NCBI GenBank assembly: GCA_964429715.1
Contig: CAYSCV010000029.1
Location: 1-14,480, forward strand
Direction of reading: 5' to 3'
Origin: JACPNA01 sp964429715
GTDB lineage: Archaea > Nanobdellota > Nanobdellia > Woesearchaeales > GW2011-AR9
Length of the DNA: 14,480 bases
Numbering within the stretch: the stretch's first letter is position 1; each line of letters starts with the position of its first letter. Below are positions 1 through 6,983 of the stretch, in pieces. The notes below the pieces were generated by a model. The model saw only the letters and a program-made list of their open reading frames with translations, did no database searches and was not told the DNA's origin. The position numbers were made by a program, and so were the translations under genes.

Positions 1-603
1 GGAATATTTTTGGGTTTCGACATCCCAGAGAATTTTTCTAAAATCTAATGAGAGGGGTTGTTCGAGATGGTCAGCAGCAAATCCAATGGCGCGTTCTAAG
101 TTAGGGGTATGACGCATGTAGGTAACGAGGTAGAAAATGCTTTGAACCATTTGATTAGATGTTTTCATGCGCCAGGTATTGGCCATTAAATTAGGGGTGT
201 TTTGCAGAGCAGGAATCATTAACATGCCGGCAATGAGGAAAAAGACGACGAAGAATATCATATCAAAGATGGCGAATGAAATAAGTGAGCCGAGCACGAT
301 TATAATTAAAGGGAGAGCAATGGAGAGGGAGATGACACCGGAAGGGGTGCAATTGAGATGACAGATATCTAATGATTTTTGCAGATTTTCGGCGGTTTTA
401 CCATCGACTTTCATTTTGAGAATAGATTCGGCTTTGTTACAGGCTTGTTCGTATATTGTGTAGTGGGCGGGATATAATTCTTGTTTGAAATCTTCGTATT
501 CGTGAGATGTGACTTTAGTTTGTGTTGTAGGGAGTTGGCCAAATTCTTTTTGTACGCGATCTTTATATTTTTGCAGAAGTTGTTCGTATTCTTGTTGGTT
601 CAT
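1..603 (-). CDS. TadC/FlaJ-like type II secretion system F domain membrane protein (partial, C-terminus off window)
   Basis: Reading leftward from the ATG at 603, 201 codons stay open to the window edge, so the C-terminus is missing. An N-terminal cytosolic stretch (residues 1-100, beginning MNQQEYEQLLQKY) is followed by two hydrophobic segments at about residues 105-127 and 128-148. A helical region then carries NTWRMKTSNQMVQSIFYLV and TYMRHTPNLERAIGFAADHL. That last stretch (conserved P-x-L-E-x-A-I) is what I recognise from archaeal TadC/FlaJ (T2SSF) platform proteins. Family role: the integral-membrane partner of a secretion or pilus ATPase. A matching ATPase lies at 3838-6147 on the same strand, but three unrelated genes separate the two, which is unusual because such genes are normally adjacent. 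A Shine-Dalgarno GAGGAG lies 8 nt before the ATG. The family call is good; the substrate is unknown. Confidence 0.82.
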   Translation of the reverse strand, partial: MNQQEYEQLLQKYKDRVQKEFGQLPTTQTKVTSHEYEDFKQELYPAHYTIYEQACNKAESILKMKVDGKTAENLQKSLDICHLNCTPSGVISLSIALPLIIIVLGSLISFAIFDMIFFVVFFLIAGMLMIPALQNTPNLMANTWRMKTSNQMVQSIFYLVTYMRHTPNLERAIGFAADHLEQPLSLDFRKILWDVETQKYS

Positions 604-607
604 CTGT

Positions 608-640
608 GTACTCCTCTTTTTGTATAAGGATGGAGGAGGT
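608..640 (-). promoter_or_regulatory. Shine-Dalgarno of the TadC-like gene with a possible anti-SD hairpin
   Basis: On the - strand the leader carries GAGGAG (complement of 611-616), 8 nt before the ATG at 603. Upstream it carries CTCCTC (complement of 633-638). The two can form a 6-bp hairpin with a 16-nt loop that would hide the ribosome site. The complementarity is visible; regulation is inference. Confidence 0.5.
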
Positions 641-667
641 GTTTAAAAAGATTTTGTAGGCGAAAAT

Positions 668-677
668 GTTTATAAAC
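668..677. promoter_or_regulatory. Palindromic TATA box GTTTATAAAC between divergent genes
   Basis: The perfect 10-bp palindrome GTTTATAAAC is centred 26 nt before the ATG of the cysteine desulfurase (699), the spacing expected for an archaeal leaderless promoter. It is also about 70 nt before the TadC-like ATG (603) on the other strand, which would give that gene a leader of about 45 nt containing its Shine-Dalgarno. Its symmetry would let it serve both directions. Confidence 0.6.
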
Positions 678-698
678 TGGATTATTTTGGTTTAAGAT

Positions 699-1853
699 AT
701 GAAACCAATCTATCTTGATTATGCAGCAGCGACGCCTGTACGCAGAGAAGTGCGGCAGGAGATGCGAAAAACAGAAGGGATGTTTGTGAATCCAAGCAGT
801 GTGCATACTGCTGGCGTTTCTGCACGAGAGGTGTTGGATGAGGCACGGGGGCGAATGGGTAGGGCGTTAGGTTGGGGTGATGAGGATAAGATTATTTTTA
901 CGTCAGGGGGGACGGAGAGTATTAATTTGGCGGTGTTGGGTGTTGCGCGAGCGAATAAGCATAAAGGAAAACATATCATTACGTCTGCAGTTGAACATAA
1001 AGCGGTCTTAGAGACGTGTAAACAGTTAGAGCGAGAGGGGTTTGTGGTTGATTATGTTAAAGTTGATAATTTTGGACGAATTTCTGTTGAGAATGTTAGA
1101 AGATTATTACGAAAAGATACAATTCTAGTTTCGATTCAATATGTAAATAATGAAACGGGAATGATTCAGCCGATTGTGGAAATTGGTAGGCTGTTGGCAG
1201 TGAGGGGAAAGGTTGGTCATAAAGTGGTGTTTCATACTGATGCCTGTCAGGCAGGATTGTTAGAGTTGGATGTGAATAAATTAAATGTAGATTTGTTGAC
1301 GTTAAATAGTTCAAAAGTATATGGTCCGCATGGGATGGGGTTGTTGTATGTGCGTGAGGGGGTGAAGATTAAACCTCTCTTTTTTGGTGGGGGGCAGGAG
1401 TATGGGTTGCGGAGCGGTACGGAGAATGTGAATGGAATTGTCGGATTTACTTTAGCGTTGTCGTTGTTGCAGAGAGAGAGAAAGAATGAATTGAAGCGGT
1501 TAGAGGGCTTACGAAAAAAGTTTGTTAGTGATTTAAGTACGAAGATTGATGATGTAGTGATAGTTAGTGATTTGGTGAAAAGTGTGTCTACGATTTTAAG
1601 TGCGGGATTTCGAGGAGTGGAAGCGGAGATAGTTGTTAAGTCGTTGAGTGCGCAGGGAATTTATATTTCTGCGGGGAGTGCGTGTACGGCGCAGCAAATT
1701 GAGGTGAGTCATGTGTTGAAAGCGATGGAAGTTGAAGAAGACGTTGCGTTGGGAACGGTTAGGTTTAGTTTTGGACGCGAAACGACTTGGCGTGATTTGC
1801 AGAGGGTAGTTTCTGTGGTTACAAATGTAATTGGAAGTTTGCGGAAGATTTGA
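699..1853 (+). CDS. Cysteine desulfurase (NifS/IscS family)
   Basis: A PLP-dependent enzyme of 384 aa, the full length for the family, which takes sulfur from L-cysteine (giving alanine) for Fe-S clusters, tRNA thiolation and similar uses. Landmarks in order: YLDYAAATP near the N-terminus; FTSGGTESIN (67-76) for the PLP phosphate; His100 in SAVEH; NNETG (150-154); HTDACQA with Asp181 and Gln184; the PLP-binding Lys206 in NSSKVYGPHG; RSGTENV (238-244); and the catalytic Cys329 in SAGSACTAQ. All catalytic residues are present. The start is supported by a TATA box 26 nt upstream. The gene converges on a CysQ-like phosphatase at 1883, with a shared hairpin between them. NifS and IscS subfamilies cannot be separated by eye, and no scaffold gene (IscU) is in the window. 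Confidence 0.95.
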   Translation: MKPIYLDYAAATPVRREVRQEMRKTEGMFVNPSSVHTAGVSAREVLDEARGRMGRALGWGDEDKIIFTSGGTESINLAVLGVARANKHKGKHIITSAVEHKAVLETCKQLEREGFVVDYVKVDNFGRISVENVRRLLRKDTILVSIQYVNNETGMIQPIVEIGRLLAVRGKVGHKVVFHTDACQAGLLELDVNKLNVDLLTLNSSKVYGPHGMGLLYVREGVKIKPLFFGGGQEYGLRSGTENVNGIVGFTLALSLLQRERKNELKRLEGLRKKFVSDLSTKIDDVVIVSDLVKSVSTILSAGFRGVEAEIVVKSLSAQGIYISAGSACTAQQIEVSHVLKAMEVEEDVALGTVRFSFGRETTWRDLQRVVSVVTNVIGSLRKI

Positions 1854-1862
1854 AAAAATAAA

Positions 1863-1887
1863 AATAATTTTAAATTCTAAAATTATT
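1863..1887. terminator. Bidirectional hairpin between convergent genes
   Basis: A perfect inverted repeat AATAATTTTA / TAAAATTATT (10 bp, loop AATTC) lies between the stop codon of the cysteine desulfurase (1853) and the end of the phosphatase gene, overlapping the latter's stop codon (1883-1885). It is A/T-only and symmetric, so it could end or stabilise transcripts from both sides. Archaeal termination relies mainly on oligo-T, so the role is inferred from position. Confidence 0.5.
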
Positions 1888-2716
1888 GTTGAATATTATT
1901 TATTACTTTTGTAACATATTCGGCAAGTTGCTGGTTTGCAGCAACGATTACTTGTTTGTTAATTTTACGCTGCTGGTGATAGGTTATTGGTGTGTAGTCA
2001 AGATAAGAGATGTGAGCGCCGGCTTCTTGAGCGATTATTTGGGGGGCGCAGATGTCCCATGTGCTACATTTGGAGGGGTCTTCAGTGATGTGAAGATTGG
2101 CGATATTTTCGGCTAGTTTCATTATGCGCAGGCCTTCACTGCCACTAACCATCAGGCGTTTCGGATTTAAAATAGTATATATTTGACGCCACCGTTCATC
2201 TAATAATGAACTTTTATCGATGATCATATTTAGATTTTTTAAGTTGAATAAAGTATCCATTTCTAATTTTTTTTCAATACCTGTTGGTGAGACGCGATAG
2301 GCGCCGTGGTTTTTTATGCCGTAATAATATTCACCGGAAACGGGTTTATAGACTAAGCCGAAAACGGGGTGTGTATTTTCGGTGAGGCCGATATGGATGG
2401 CAAACTGATCGGAATGTTCGGTAAAACTGCGCGTGCCATCGATAGGATCAATGTACCAGACACGGTTATTGTTTGTTGTGATATCTTGCAGTTCTTCACT
2501 GACAATTCCGTCGAGGGGGAACGCTTTTTGCAGACCAGATTGGATAATTTCATTAGCTTTAATATCGGCGTTGGTAACTGGAGAATTATCTTCTTTGAAT
2601 GTAGTTTCCATGTTGCCATAGTAGATTTCAAGAATGGCTATGGTTGCTTGTTTGGCGAGATCTAGAGCGATTGTTAATTCTTGGCGGTAGTTTTGTTGTT
2701 GAGGTTGGTTATCCAT
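1883..2716 (-). CDS. Inositol monophosphatase superfamily protein, CysQ-like 3'(2'),5'-bisphosphate nucleotidase
   Basis: A 277-aa Mg2+-dependent phosphatase of the IMPase/FIG superfamily. Metal-site motifs are complete: SPVTNAD (45-51), EE at 74-75, WYIDPIDGTRSF (87-98, metal Asp90 and Asp93) and STWDICAPQIIAQEAGA (218-234, Asp221). The K-C-S-T-W-D block and the SGSEGLRIMKLAE segment resemble CysQ, which clears 3'-phosphoadenosine 5'-phosphate from sulfur and sulfonucleotide metabolism; inositol or sugar phosphates are alternative substrates. The position next to a cysteine desulfurase is suggestive, but the two genes converge and do not form an operon. Its start lies 29 nt from a TATA element that also faces the divergent gene at 2776. 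The coding strand is unusually rich in Gln/Asn/Thr codons, in line with the strand skew of the window. Superfamily sure, substrate not. Confidence 0.9.
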   Translation of the reverse strand: MDNQPQQQNYRQELTIALDLAKQATIAILEIYYGNMETTFKEDNSPVTNADIKANEIIQSGLQKAFPLDGIVSEELQDITTNNNRVWYIDPIDGTRSFTEHSDQFAIHIGLTENTHPVFGLVYKPVSGEYYYGIKNHGAYRVSPTGIEKKLEMDTLFNLKNLNMIIDKSSLLDERWRQIYTILNPKRLMVSGSEGLRIMKLAENIANLHITEDPSKCSTWDICAPQIIAQEAGAHISYLDYTPITYHQQRKINKQVIVAANQQLAEYVTKVINNIQQ

Positions 2717-2740
2717 CCCTTTTTAAGTGCGGGTTTGAAC

Positions 2741-2749
2741 TTATAAATA
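2741..2749. promoter_or_regulatory. Shared TATA element of two divergent genes
   Basis: TTATAAATA reads TATTTATAA on the other strand. Its centre (about 2745) is 29 nt from the ATG at 2716 (-) and 31 nt from the ATG at 2776 (+). No second TATA-like sequence fits either gene in the 59-bp gap, so one element probably drives both short-leader or leaderless transcripts. Confidence 0.6.
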
Positions 2750-2775
2750 CTTGGAATTGTTGTTTCACTTTTTAG

Positions 2776-3786
2776 ATGTATTTTAGATTCTCGAAAAGAT
2801 TATATAATCCATATTTTTTCAGATTAAACATGCCGCGTGTTATTATTTTTATTTTGGTTGTTGAAACAGTGCTGTTACTTGGCATGTCTATTTTTTTGTT
2901 TCAGTCTACTAGTTCAGCTATAAATCTACCAGAGGTTAATCGCTCAGGGTTACTTTCACCGCGAATTTATGAAAAAATTATCGAACCGCAGAGTTTTCTT
3001 ATTGTTAATTATGCTCCTCTGCGAAAAAATTTGGAGTCATACATCCATGAGCAAAATGGAACGATTGGGGTTTATCTTGTTAATTTACGGGATGGAGCGA
3101 GCATGAGTATTAATTCCCAACAGGGGTTTATTCCGGGTAGTCTTGGGAAAGTGCCGGTTGCGATTCTGATTATGAAAGAAGTTGAAGAGGGAAAACTCAG
3201 CCTAGATACTTTGATTACCATACAGGATTCTGATCGAGTGATGTATTCAAGTACATTGTATAATACCACACAGAAACAGTTTCCTCTTCATGTTTTAATC
3301 GAAAAAATGCTGCAGGAATCAGACAATACGGCTTTTAAAGTTCTTCTTCGTTATATTCAGGCTGAGGATTATCTCTTTCTTAATACTTATTTTGGTTTTT
3401 TTACTGATGAAAATGCGGGGGGTTCATTAATTACACCTCGTTCTGTTTATAATGTTTTTTTGAGTTTGTATTTGAGCACAGTACTAGAACCTGAACATTC
3501 GGAATATCTTTTAGGTTTACTTACTGATACGGTTTTTGATTTAGGGAAAGCAGCACAAATCCCTTCAGATGTTCGTATTGCACAGAAATATTCTCTTTGG
3601 GATCAGGGTAATACTACAGTATTTCATAGTTGTGGAATTATTTATCCAAATGAGATGAAAGTATTTTTTTGCGTGATGACGCAAGGATTTACACACACAG
3701 ATGGGGTGAAGCATACTGGTTTTATAGTTCATGAGATTTATGAATATACAATTGAGACACGAAAACAATTGGATGGATTTAAATAG
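2776..3786 (+). CDS. Membrane-anchored class A beta-lactamase-like serine hydrolase (PBP-like)
   Basis: A 336-aa protein with one N-terminal TM helix (about residues 21-43) and an outward serine-hydrolase domain. The penicillin-recognising motifs are in order: S-x-x-K as SLGK (Ser122, Lys125) within FIPGSLGKVPVAI; SDN as ESDNTAF (182-184); and a KTG-like box as AQKYS (Lys271-Tyr-Ser273). This fits the class A beta-lactamase/transpeptidase fold (Beta-lactamase2 type). Archaea of this kind lack peptidoglycan, so a peptidase, esterase or attack on bacterial walls is as likely as antibiotic hydrolysis. G and C are nearly equal on its coding strand, while its neighbours are strongly G-biased, a possible sign of transfer. 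A second ATG at 2830, just before the TM, is an alternative start; the TATA spacing favours 2776. Family confident, activity unknown. Confidence 0.85.
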   Translation: MYFRFSKRLYNPYFFRLNMPRVIIFILVVETVLLLGMSIFLFQSTSSAINLPEVNRSGLLSPRIYEKIIEPQSFLIVNYAPLRKNLESYIHEQNGTIGVYLVNLRDGASMSINSQQGFIPGSLGKVPVAILIMKEVEEGKLSLDTLITIQDSDRVMYSSTLYNTTQKQFPLHVLIEKMLQESDNTAFKVLLRYIQAEDYLFLNTYFGFFTDENAGGSLITPRSVYNVFLSLYLSTVLEPEHSEYLLGLLTDTVFDLGKAAQIPSDVRIAQKYSLWDQGNTTVFHSCGIIYPNEMKVFFCVMTQGFTHTDGVKHTGFIVHEIYEYTIETRKQLDGFK

Positions 3787-3837
3787 GGATAAAAATAAAA
3801 CGTAGTGAATTCTTTGATTATTGGTTCTTCGTTCTTG

Positions 3838-6147
3838 TTACATCTTTCTTTTCTTTACTTCTTTATTCAGCCAGTCTTTATATTCAAAGAGGATGGTTGT
3901 GTTATCTAATTTTCCGGTGCTTTCTTTTATTCGATCAGAGATGATATGGAATATATCGTTGGCTTTGATGATGAATTCGGCTTCAAGGATTTCAGGGTCG
4001 TTAGTTTTGATGAATTGGTCGATAATAGCTTGTTTAACATCCGCACGGAGCTGGATGTTCTGCCAGATGGCGTCCCAGTCTCCAGCGAATTCTTTGATGC
4101 GGGAGGCCATGCGTTTGATAATTTCAGAGTTGCCGTTAATGAGGTCATCGGTAATTTCAAGCTGGTCGGTTTTAGGGTTATACACCATCAAGTCGACGAA
4201 GGCGTTTTCTTTTAAAGGGTCGTCGTCCCATTCTTTACGGATTTCGGTAATTCTTAAGATGCGTTTGAATTTTTTTAATCCAGAAATGACGGGGTTGACA
4301 ATAACGATAATATCAATGGCTTTGAAAGAGGTTTTTGGTACGCCGATGTCGTTGACGACGCGATCGTATACGCCGTAGGGTGAATCGGCGTGGATGGTTC
4401 CGGCGACGACATTTGCGGCGGCACCGACACGCATGGCTTCAAATAAAGCGACGGCTTCTTTACTTCGTACTTCACCGACGAAGATGGCGGAGTCGCCGAG
4501 ACGTAGCGTTGAGCGAATGCCAATGGATGCGTCTACTTCGGAACCAGGTGCGGATAATGCGGAGGCGACTTTTAAAGCTTCGAGATTGTAGCCTAATGCG
4601 CGCAAAGATTCTTGGGGTAATTCAAATGTGTCTTCAATGGTGATGATTCTGGTTTTGCGCATGATTTCAACAAGGAAACTTCCTAATAGGCTGCTTTTTC
4701 CACTTGATCGTGTGCCGGCGATGAGAATAGTGGCGTTGTTGTCGATTAAGAAACTGAGTAAGCCAGCGCAAAGATAGCTCATCATTTTAATTTTTGGCTG
4801 TAAGTAGAGAGGGAAGGTCCATGGGTAGTCACGATGTCTCCTGAAAGAGAAAGCGAGGCCGGAAGGGTTTAATGGAGCGGTGATGGCGGCGACCCGTGAG
4901 GAGAAGCCGGTGACTTTTAGCTCTGTGTCGAGGATAGGGTTTGCTTCGTCAAATGGGCGGCCGCTGATTAATCTGAGTTTGGTGGCCCAGGATTCTACTT
5001 CTAATCTGGTGGGGTAGACGTTGGTGTAGCAGTCGCCGTAGTCTTGATGGACGATAAAAATGGGAAGCGGGCCATTAGGGGAGTTGACATTGACGTCTTG
5101 GACTTTGGGGTCGGCTAAGAGGAGTTCAATCAAGCCGAAGCCGACGGTGTATCTGAGAAGAGCTTGGGCGAGTTGTTCGATTTTTTCTTCAGTGATGTTG
5201 AAATTGCGGTGCTGAACGAGGTCGTTGATTAAATCTTTACCGATGTTGAAGAAGACTTCACGCATACGTTCGGGGTCGACAAATTCTTCTTTACTGGGTT
5301 TGTGTTCAGCCATGATGCGTTTTGCGTCGTCTAATAGTTCATATAATTCTTCTTCAAAAGTAAATTCAGGGGGAGTGAGATGGTAAATCATTTTGATGTT
5401 GTCGTCAAACGTGAAGATGTTGACTTGGCAGGTATCATTATTTGCGGTAAATTGGTAACTTTCTTGAAGATTGCCGTTTTCAGGGTATTGGGTGATTAGT
5501 CGGGTGTACATGAAATCTGGACGAGTTGTCGGATGGAAGATGTTGTTATAGATATCACGCTGGCCGGTGGTATATTCTTTGGTATGAGGGAGAAGAAGGG
5601 CGATTAATGGAAGTTGTTCGATGGTTTTTATGGTTTGTTCCAGCATGCTAATAAATAATTGCTGGGAGTTGTGATGGCGTTGGTCAATGATGTTTTCTTG
5701 ATGAGTTTTTTCACGGCGTTCAAGACGTTTAAGTTCGACGTAGCAGGCTAATGGGTCTTCTTTGAGTTTTTTGTTAATTAAAGATTGGAATTGGGCGTAG
5801 TTGCTTTTAAGATAGCGTTCGTGTTCGGGGTCAGCAATCAGATGGGTGTATTGGTCACGTTCATCTCTGTTTATTTTTTTGTAGACTTGAGCGAGTTGGA
5901 TAAGATGTTTGACTTGGGGATAATCATATTCATATTCGCGATATTGGGTTAAGATGATGATAGTGATGCCGGTGTTTTGGAGCAAGAGGTCGATGATTTT
6001 GGACATGCAGATATCGCTGTATTCGATAGAAGGGGGGAAAGAACATTTTTCTAATGAAATTTTGAGAATTTTGTTCTCGCCTTCGTGATAGGTTTCGTAG
6101 TCGAAGCAGCTCTTATCGGTGGAGTTTGAGGTTTGTTGGTCTACCAT
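3838..6147 (-). CDS. Type II/IV secretion (TadA/FlaI/PilT-type) AAA+-like ATPase with long N-terminal extension
   Basis: A 769-aa secretion-superfamily ATPase that would power pilus assembly or protein secretion at the cytoplasmic face of the membrane. Residues about 290-450 are the N-terminal docking domain (GFGLIELLLADPKVQDVNVN; FSSRVAAITAPLNPSGLAFS). Walker A is GTRSSGKSS (478-486, Lys484), the Asp box ITIEDTFEL (502-510), Walker B SAIFVGEVRSKEA (553-565, Glu559), and the His box AGTIHADSP (His586). Residues 1-290 are an extra region (SFPPSIEYSDICMSK, then EYEYDYPQVKHLIQLAQVYKK) beyond the usual size of about 500-550 aa; I associate this extended form with DPANN ATPases. The partner TadC-like gene is at 1-603. 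A TATA-like ATAAATATAAATAT (6185-6198) lies about 44 nt upstream, and there is no clear Shine-Dalgarno. Whether it serves an archaellum, pilus or export system cannot be read from it. Confidence 0.93.
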   Translation of the reverse strand: MVDQQTSNSTDKSCFDYETYHEGENKILKISLEKCSFPPSIEYSDICMSKIIDLLLQNTGITIIILTQYREYEYDYPQVKHLIQLAQVYKKINRDERDQYTHLIADPEHERYLKSNYAQFQSLINKKLKEDPLACYVELKRLERREKTHQENIIDQRHHNSQQLFISMLEQTIKTIEQLPLIALLLPHTKEYTTGQRDIYNNIFHPTTRPDFMYTRLITQYPENGNLQESYQFTANNDTCQVNIFTFDDNIKMIYHLTPPEFTFEEELYELLDDAKRIMAEHKPSKEEFVDPERMREVFFNIGKDLINDLVQHRNFNITEEKIEQLAQALLRYTVGFGLIELLLADPKVQDVNVNSPNGPLPIFIVHQDYGDCYTNVYPTRLEVESWATKLRLISGRPFDEANPILDTELKVTGFSSRVAAITAPLNPSGLAFSFRRHRDYPWTFPLYLQPKIKMMSYLCAGLLSFLIDNNATILIAGTRSSGKSSLLGSFLVEIMRKTRIITIEDTFELPQESLRALGYNLEALKVASALSAPGSEVDASIGIRSTLRLGDSAIFVGEVRSKEAVALFEAMRVGAAANVVAGTIHADSPYGVYDRVVNDIGVPKTSFKAIDIIVIVNPVISGLKKFKRILRITEIRKEWDDDPLKENAFVDLMVYNPKTDQLEITDDLINGNSEIIKRMASRIKEFAGDWDAIWQNIQLRADVKQAIIDQFIKTNDPEILEAEFIIKANDIFHIISDRIKESTGKLDNTTILFEYKDWLNKEVKKRKM

Positions 6148-6184
6148 TTTTTTTAAAATTCTATTTTTTCTTGATACTTTAGGA

Positions 6185-6198
6185 TATTTATATTTATG
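6185..6198 (-). promoter_or_regulatory. TATA box of the secretion ATPase gene
   Basis: On the - strand ATAAATATAAATAT is centred about 44 nt before the ATG at 6147, predicting a leader of about 15-20 nt that is A-rich and lacks a Shine-Dalgarno. Confidence 0.45.
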
Positions 6199-6310
6199 AT
6201 TGTGCTACTTTGAAATGCTCACATAAGTTTATTAGGTTATAGGGATATAATTATGTGTAGATTAATAAAGTTATTTATAGTGAGGATACTATTTAATAAT
6301 TTATATAGAG

Positions 6311-6343
6311 AAGTTTGAATAATTAATATTTTTACTCAAACTT
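6311..6343. repeat. Inverted repeat AAGTTTGA / TCAAACTT
   Basis: An 8-bp perfect inverted repeat (6311-6318 with 6336-6343) can be extended inward past one A-C mismatch by TAA/TTA. It lies just 5' of the larger hairpin, in the 336-bp gap between the ATPase and the coiled-coil gene. It could be an operator or an RNA stem; no function is evident. Confidence 0.4.
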
Positions 6344-6348
6344 ATCTA

Positions 6349-6436
6349 AGAGGAGTTGCAATGGCGCAATTTTAAGCTTATCTTTGCACCTATCGGTGCA
6401 GACTAATGTTACAAATTGCTTTTTGCAAACTCCTCT
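6349..6436 (+). ncRNA. Candidate structured RNA or leader hairpin, unassigned family
   Basis: The ends AGAGGAGTT (6349-6357) and AACTCCTCT (6428-6436) pair perfectly. The helix continues GCAA/TTGC with one bulged A, then a small internal loop (TGGC against TTT), then GCAATTT/AAATTGC (6366-6372 with 6413-6419). A large internal loop follows, and an apical hairpin TGCACC-TATC-GGTGCA (6385-6400). That is about 26 bp of pairing in 88 nt. A TATA-like TTTATATAG (6299-6308) lies upstream and the next gene starts 48 nt downstream, so it is either an independent small RNA or the 5' leader of the coiled-coil gene. The 5' arm carries a Shine-Dalgarno-like GAGGAG followed after 5 nt by ATG (6361), opening the 4-codon frame MAQF-stop. 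I do not recognise a known RNA family. The direction is inferred, since hairpins look similar on both strands. Confidence 0.5.
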
Positions 6437-6483
6437 ATACATACTAATTAAAATAGATAAAAATAAATTTCAATTGAGGAATT

Positions 6484-6903
6484 ATGGCAGATGCTAAAGT
6501 GAATCCGGAAGGAACGGGAAGTTTTGATGCGGGAAAGTTGTACGTTTGGGTGAAAGGGTTAGAGAGTAAAGTAAATACACTTTTGCGCGAGATTGATTTA
6601 GTTAAGAATGATACAGTAAAAAAGAATGGGGAATTACGTAAAGAGATTAAAGTGTTAAATGAGGAAGTGTTGGAATTAAAGCGCGGGCAGGAGAAAATGC
6701 AAAAGACAATGGATCTGATTATCAAAGAGTTGAAACAGACAGCGGGGAAGGAGGAAATTTTAGTGCTGAGGAAATATATTGATTTTTGGAATCCGTTGAC
6801 GTTTGTGACACAACGGGATGTGGAAAGAGTAGTGGATGTGAAGATGGGGAAGAGTAAGAGTGAAAATATACGTCTGGAGAGTACGGTTGGACAAAAAACA
6901 TAA
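6484..6903 (+). CDS. Coiled-coil protein with C-terminal Y-x3-WNP-x2-FVT motif, putative pilus/archaellum-like accessory protein
   Basis: A 139-aa soluble protein with no signal peptide. A short lead (SFDAGKLYVWVKGLESKV) is followed by a long heptad-rich helix (about 22-88, many Lys/Glu/Leu). Then comes a compact motif, YIDFWNPLTFVTQRDVERVV (99-118), and a polar tail. The coiled coil plus the W-N-P-x2-F-V-T-x2-x-V-E block recalls accessory proteins of archaellum and pilus systems (FlaC/D/E style), though it does not match a family I can name. GAGGA, 3 nt before the ATG, is the probable ribosome site. A large hairpin at 6349-6436 may be its leader. It probably forms an operon with the coiled-coil gene that starts 80 bp downstream. 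The ATPase diverges upstream, so a scaffolding role at that machine is inference. Confidence 0.75.
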   Translation: MADAKVNPEGTGSFDAGKLYVWVKGLESKVNTLLREIDLVKNDTVKKNGELRKEIKVLNEEVLELKRGQEKMQKTMDLIIKELKQTAGKEEILVLRKYIDFWNPLTFVTQRDVERVVDVKMGKSKSENIRLESTVGQKT

Positions 6904-6947
6904 ATACTTAGATAAATTAATCTGGTTGATCTCTTAAATGGGATTGA

Positions 6948-6955
6948 GTTATAAT
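6948..6955 (+). promoter_or_regulatory. Possible TATA box before the second coiled-coil gene
   Basis: GTTATAAT is centred about 32 nt before the ATG at 6984 and would give a very short leader holding the G-run Shine-Dalgarno (6971-6975). Co-transcription from the gene upstream is equally possible. Confidence 0.3.
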
Positions 6956-6983
6956 GAAATGATATTAAAAGGGGGATGAAGAG

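Noticed and set aside
3821..4378. 185-codon + strand reading frame
   Set aside because: It is antisense to the secretion ATPase, whose Walker motifs and family match are clear; its translation is low-complexity and Ser/Met-rich.
6349..6436. tRNA with acceptor AGAGGAG/CTCCTCT
   Set aside because: The 7-bp ends and a following A look like an acceptor and discriminator, but there is no T-arm (no TTCRA loop), D-arm or anticodon arm, even allowing for introns.
6349..6441. H/ACA guide RNA (stem followed by ACA at 6439)
   Set aside because: The lower stem is too long and the internal loop near the ACA is only 3-4 nt, too small for a pseudouridylation pocket at the usual distance; no kink-turn is visible.
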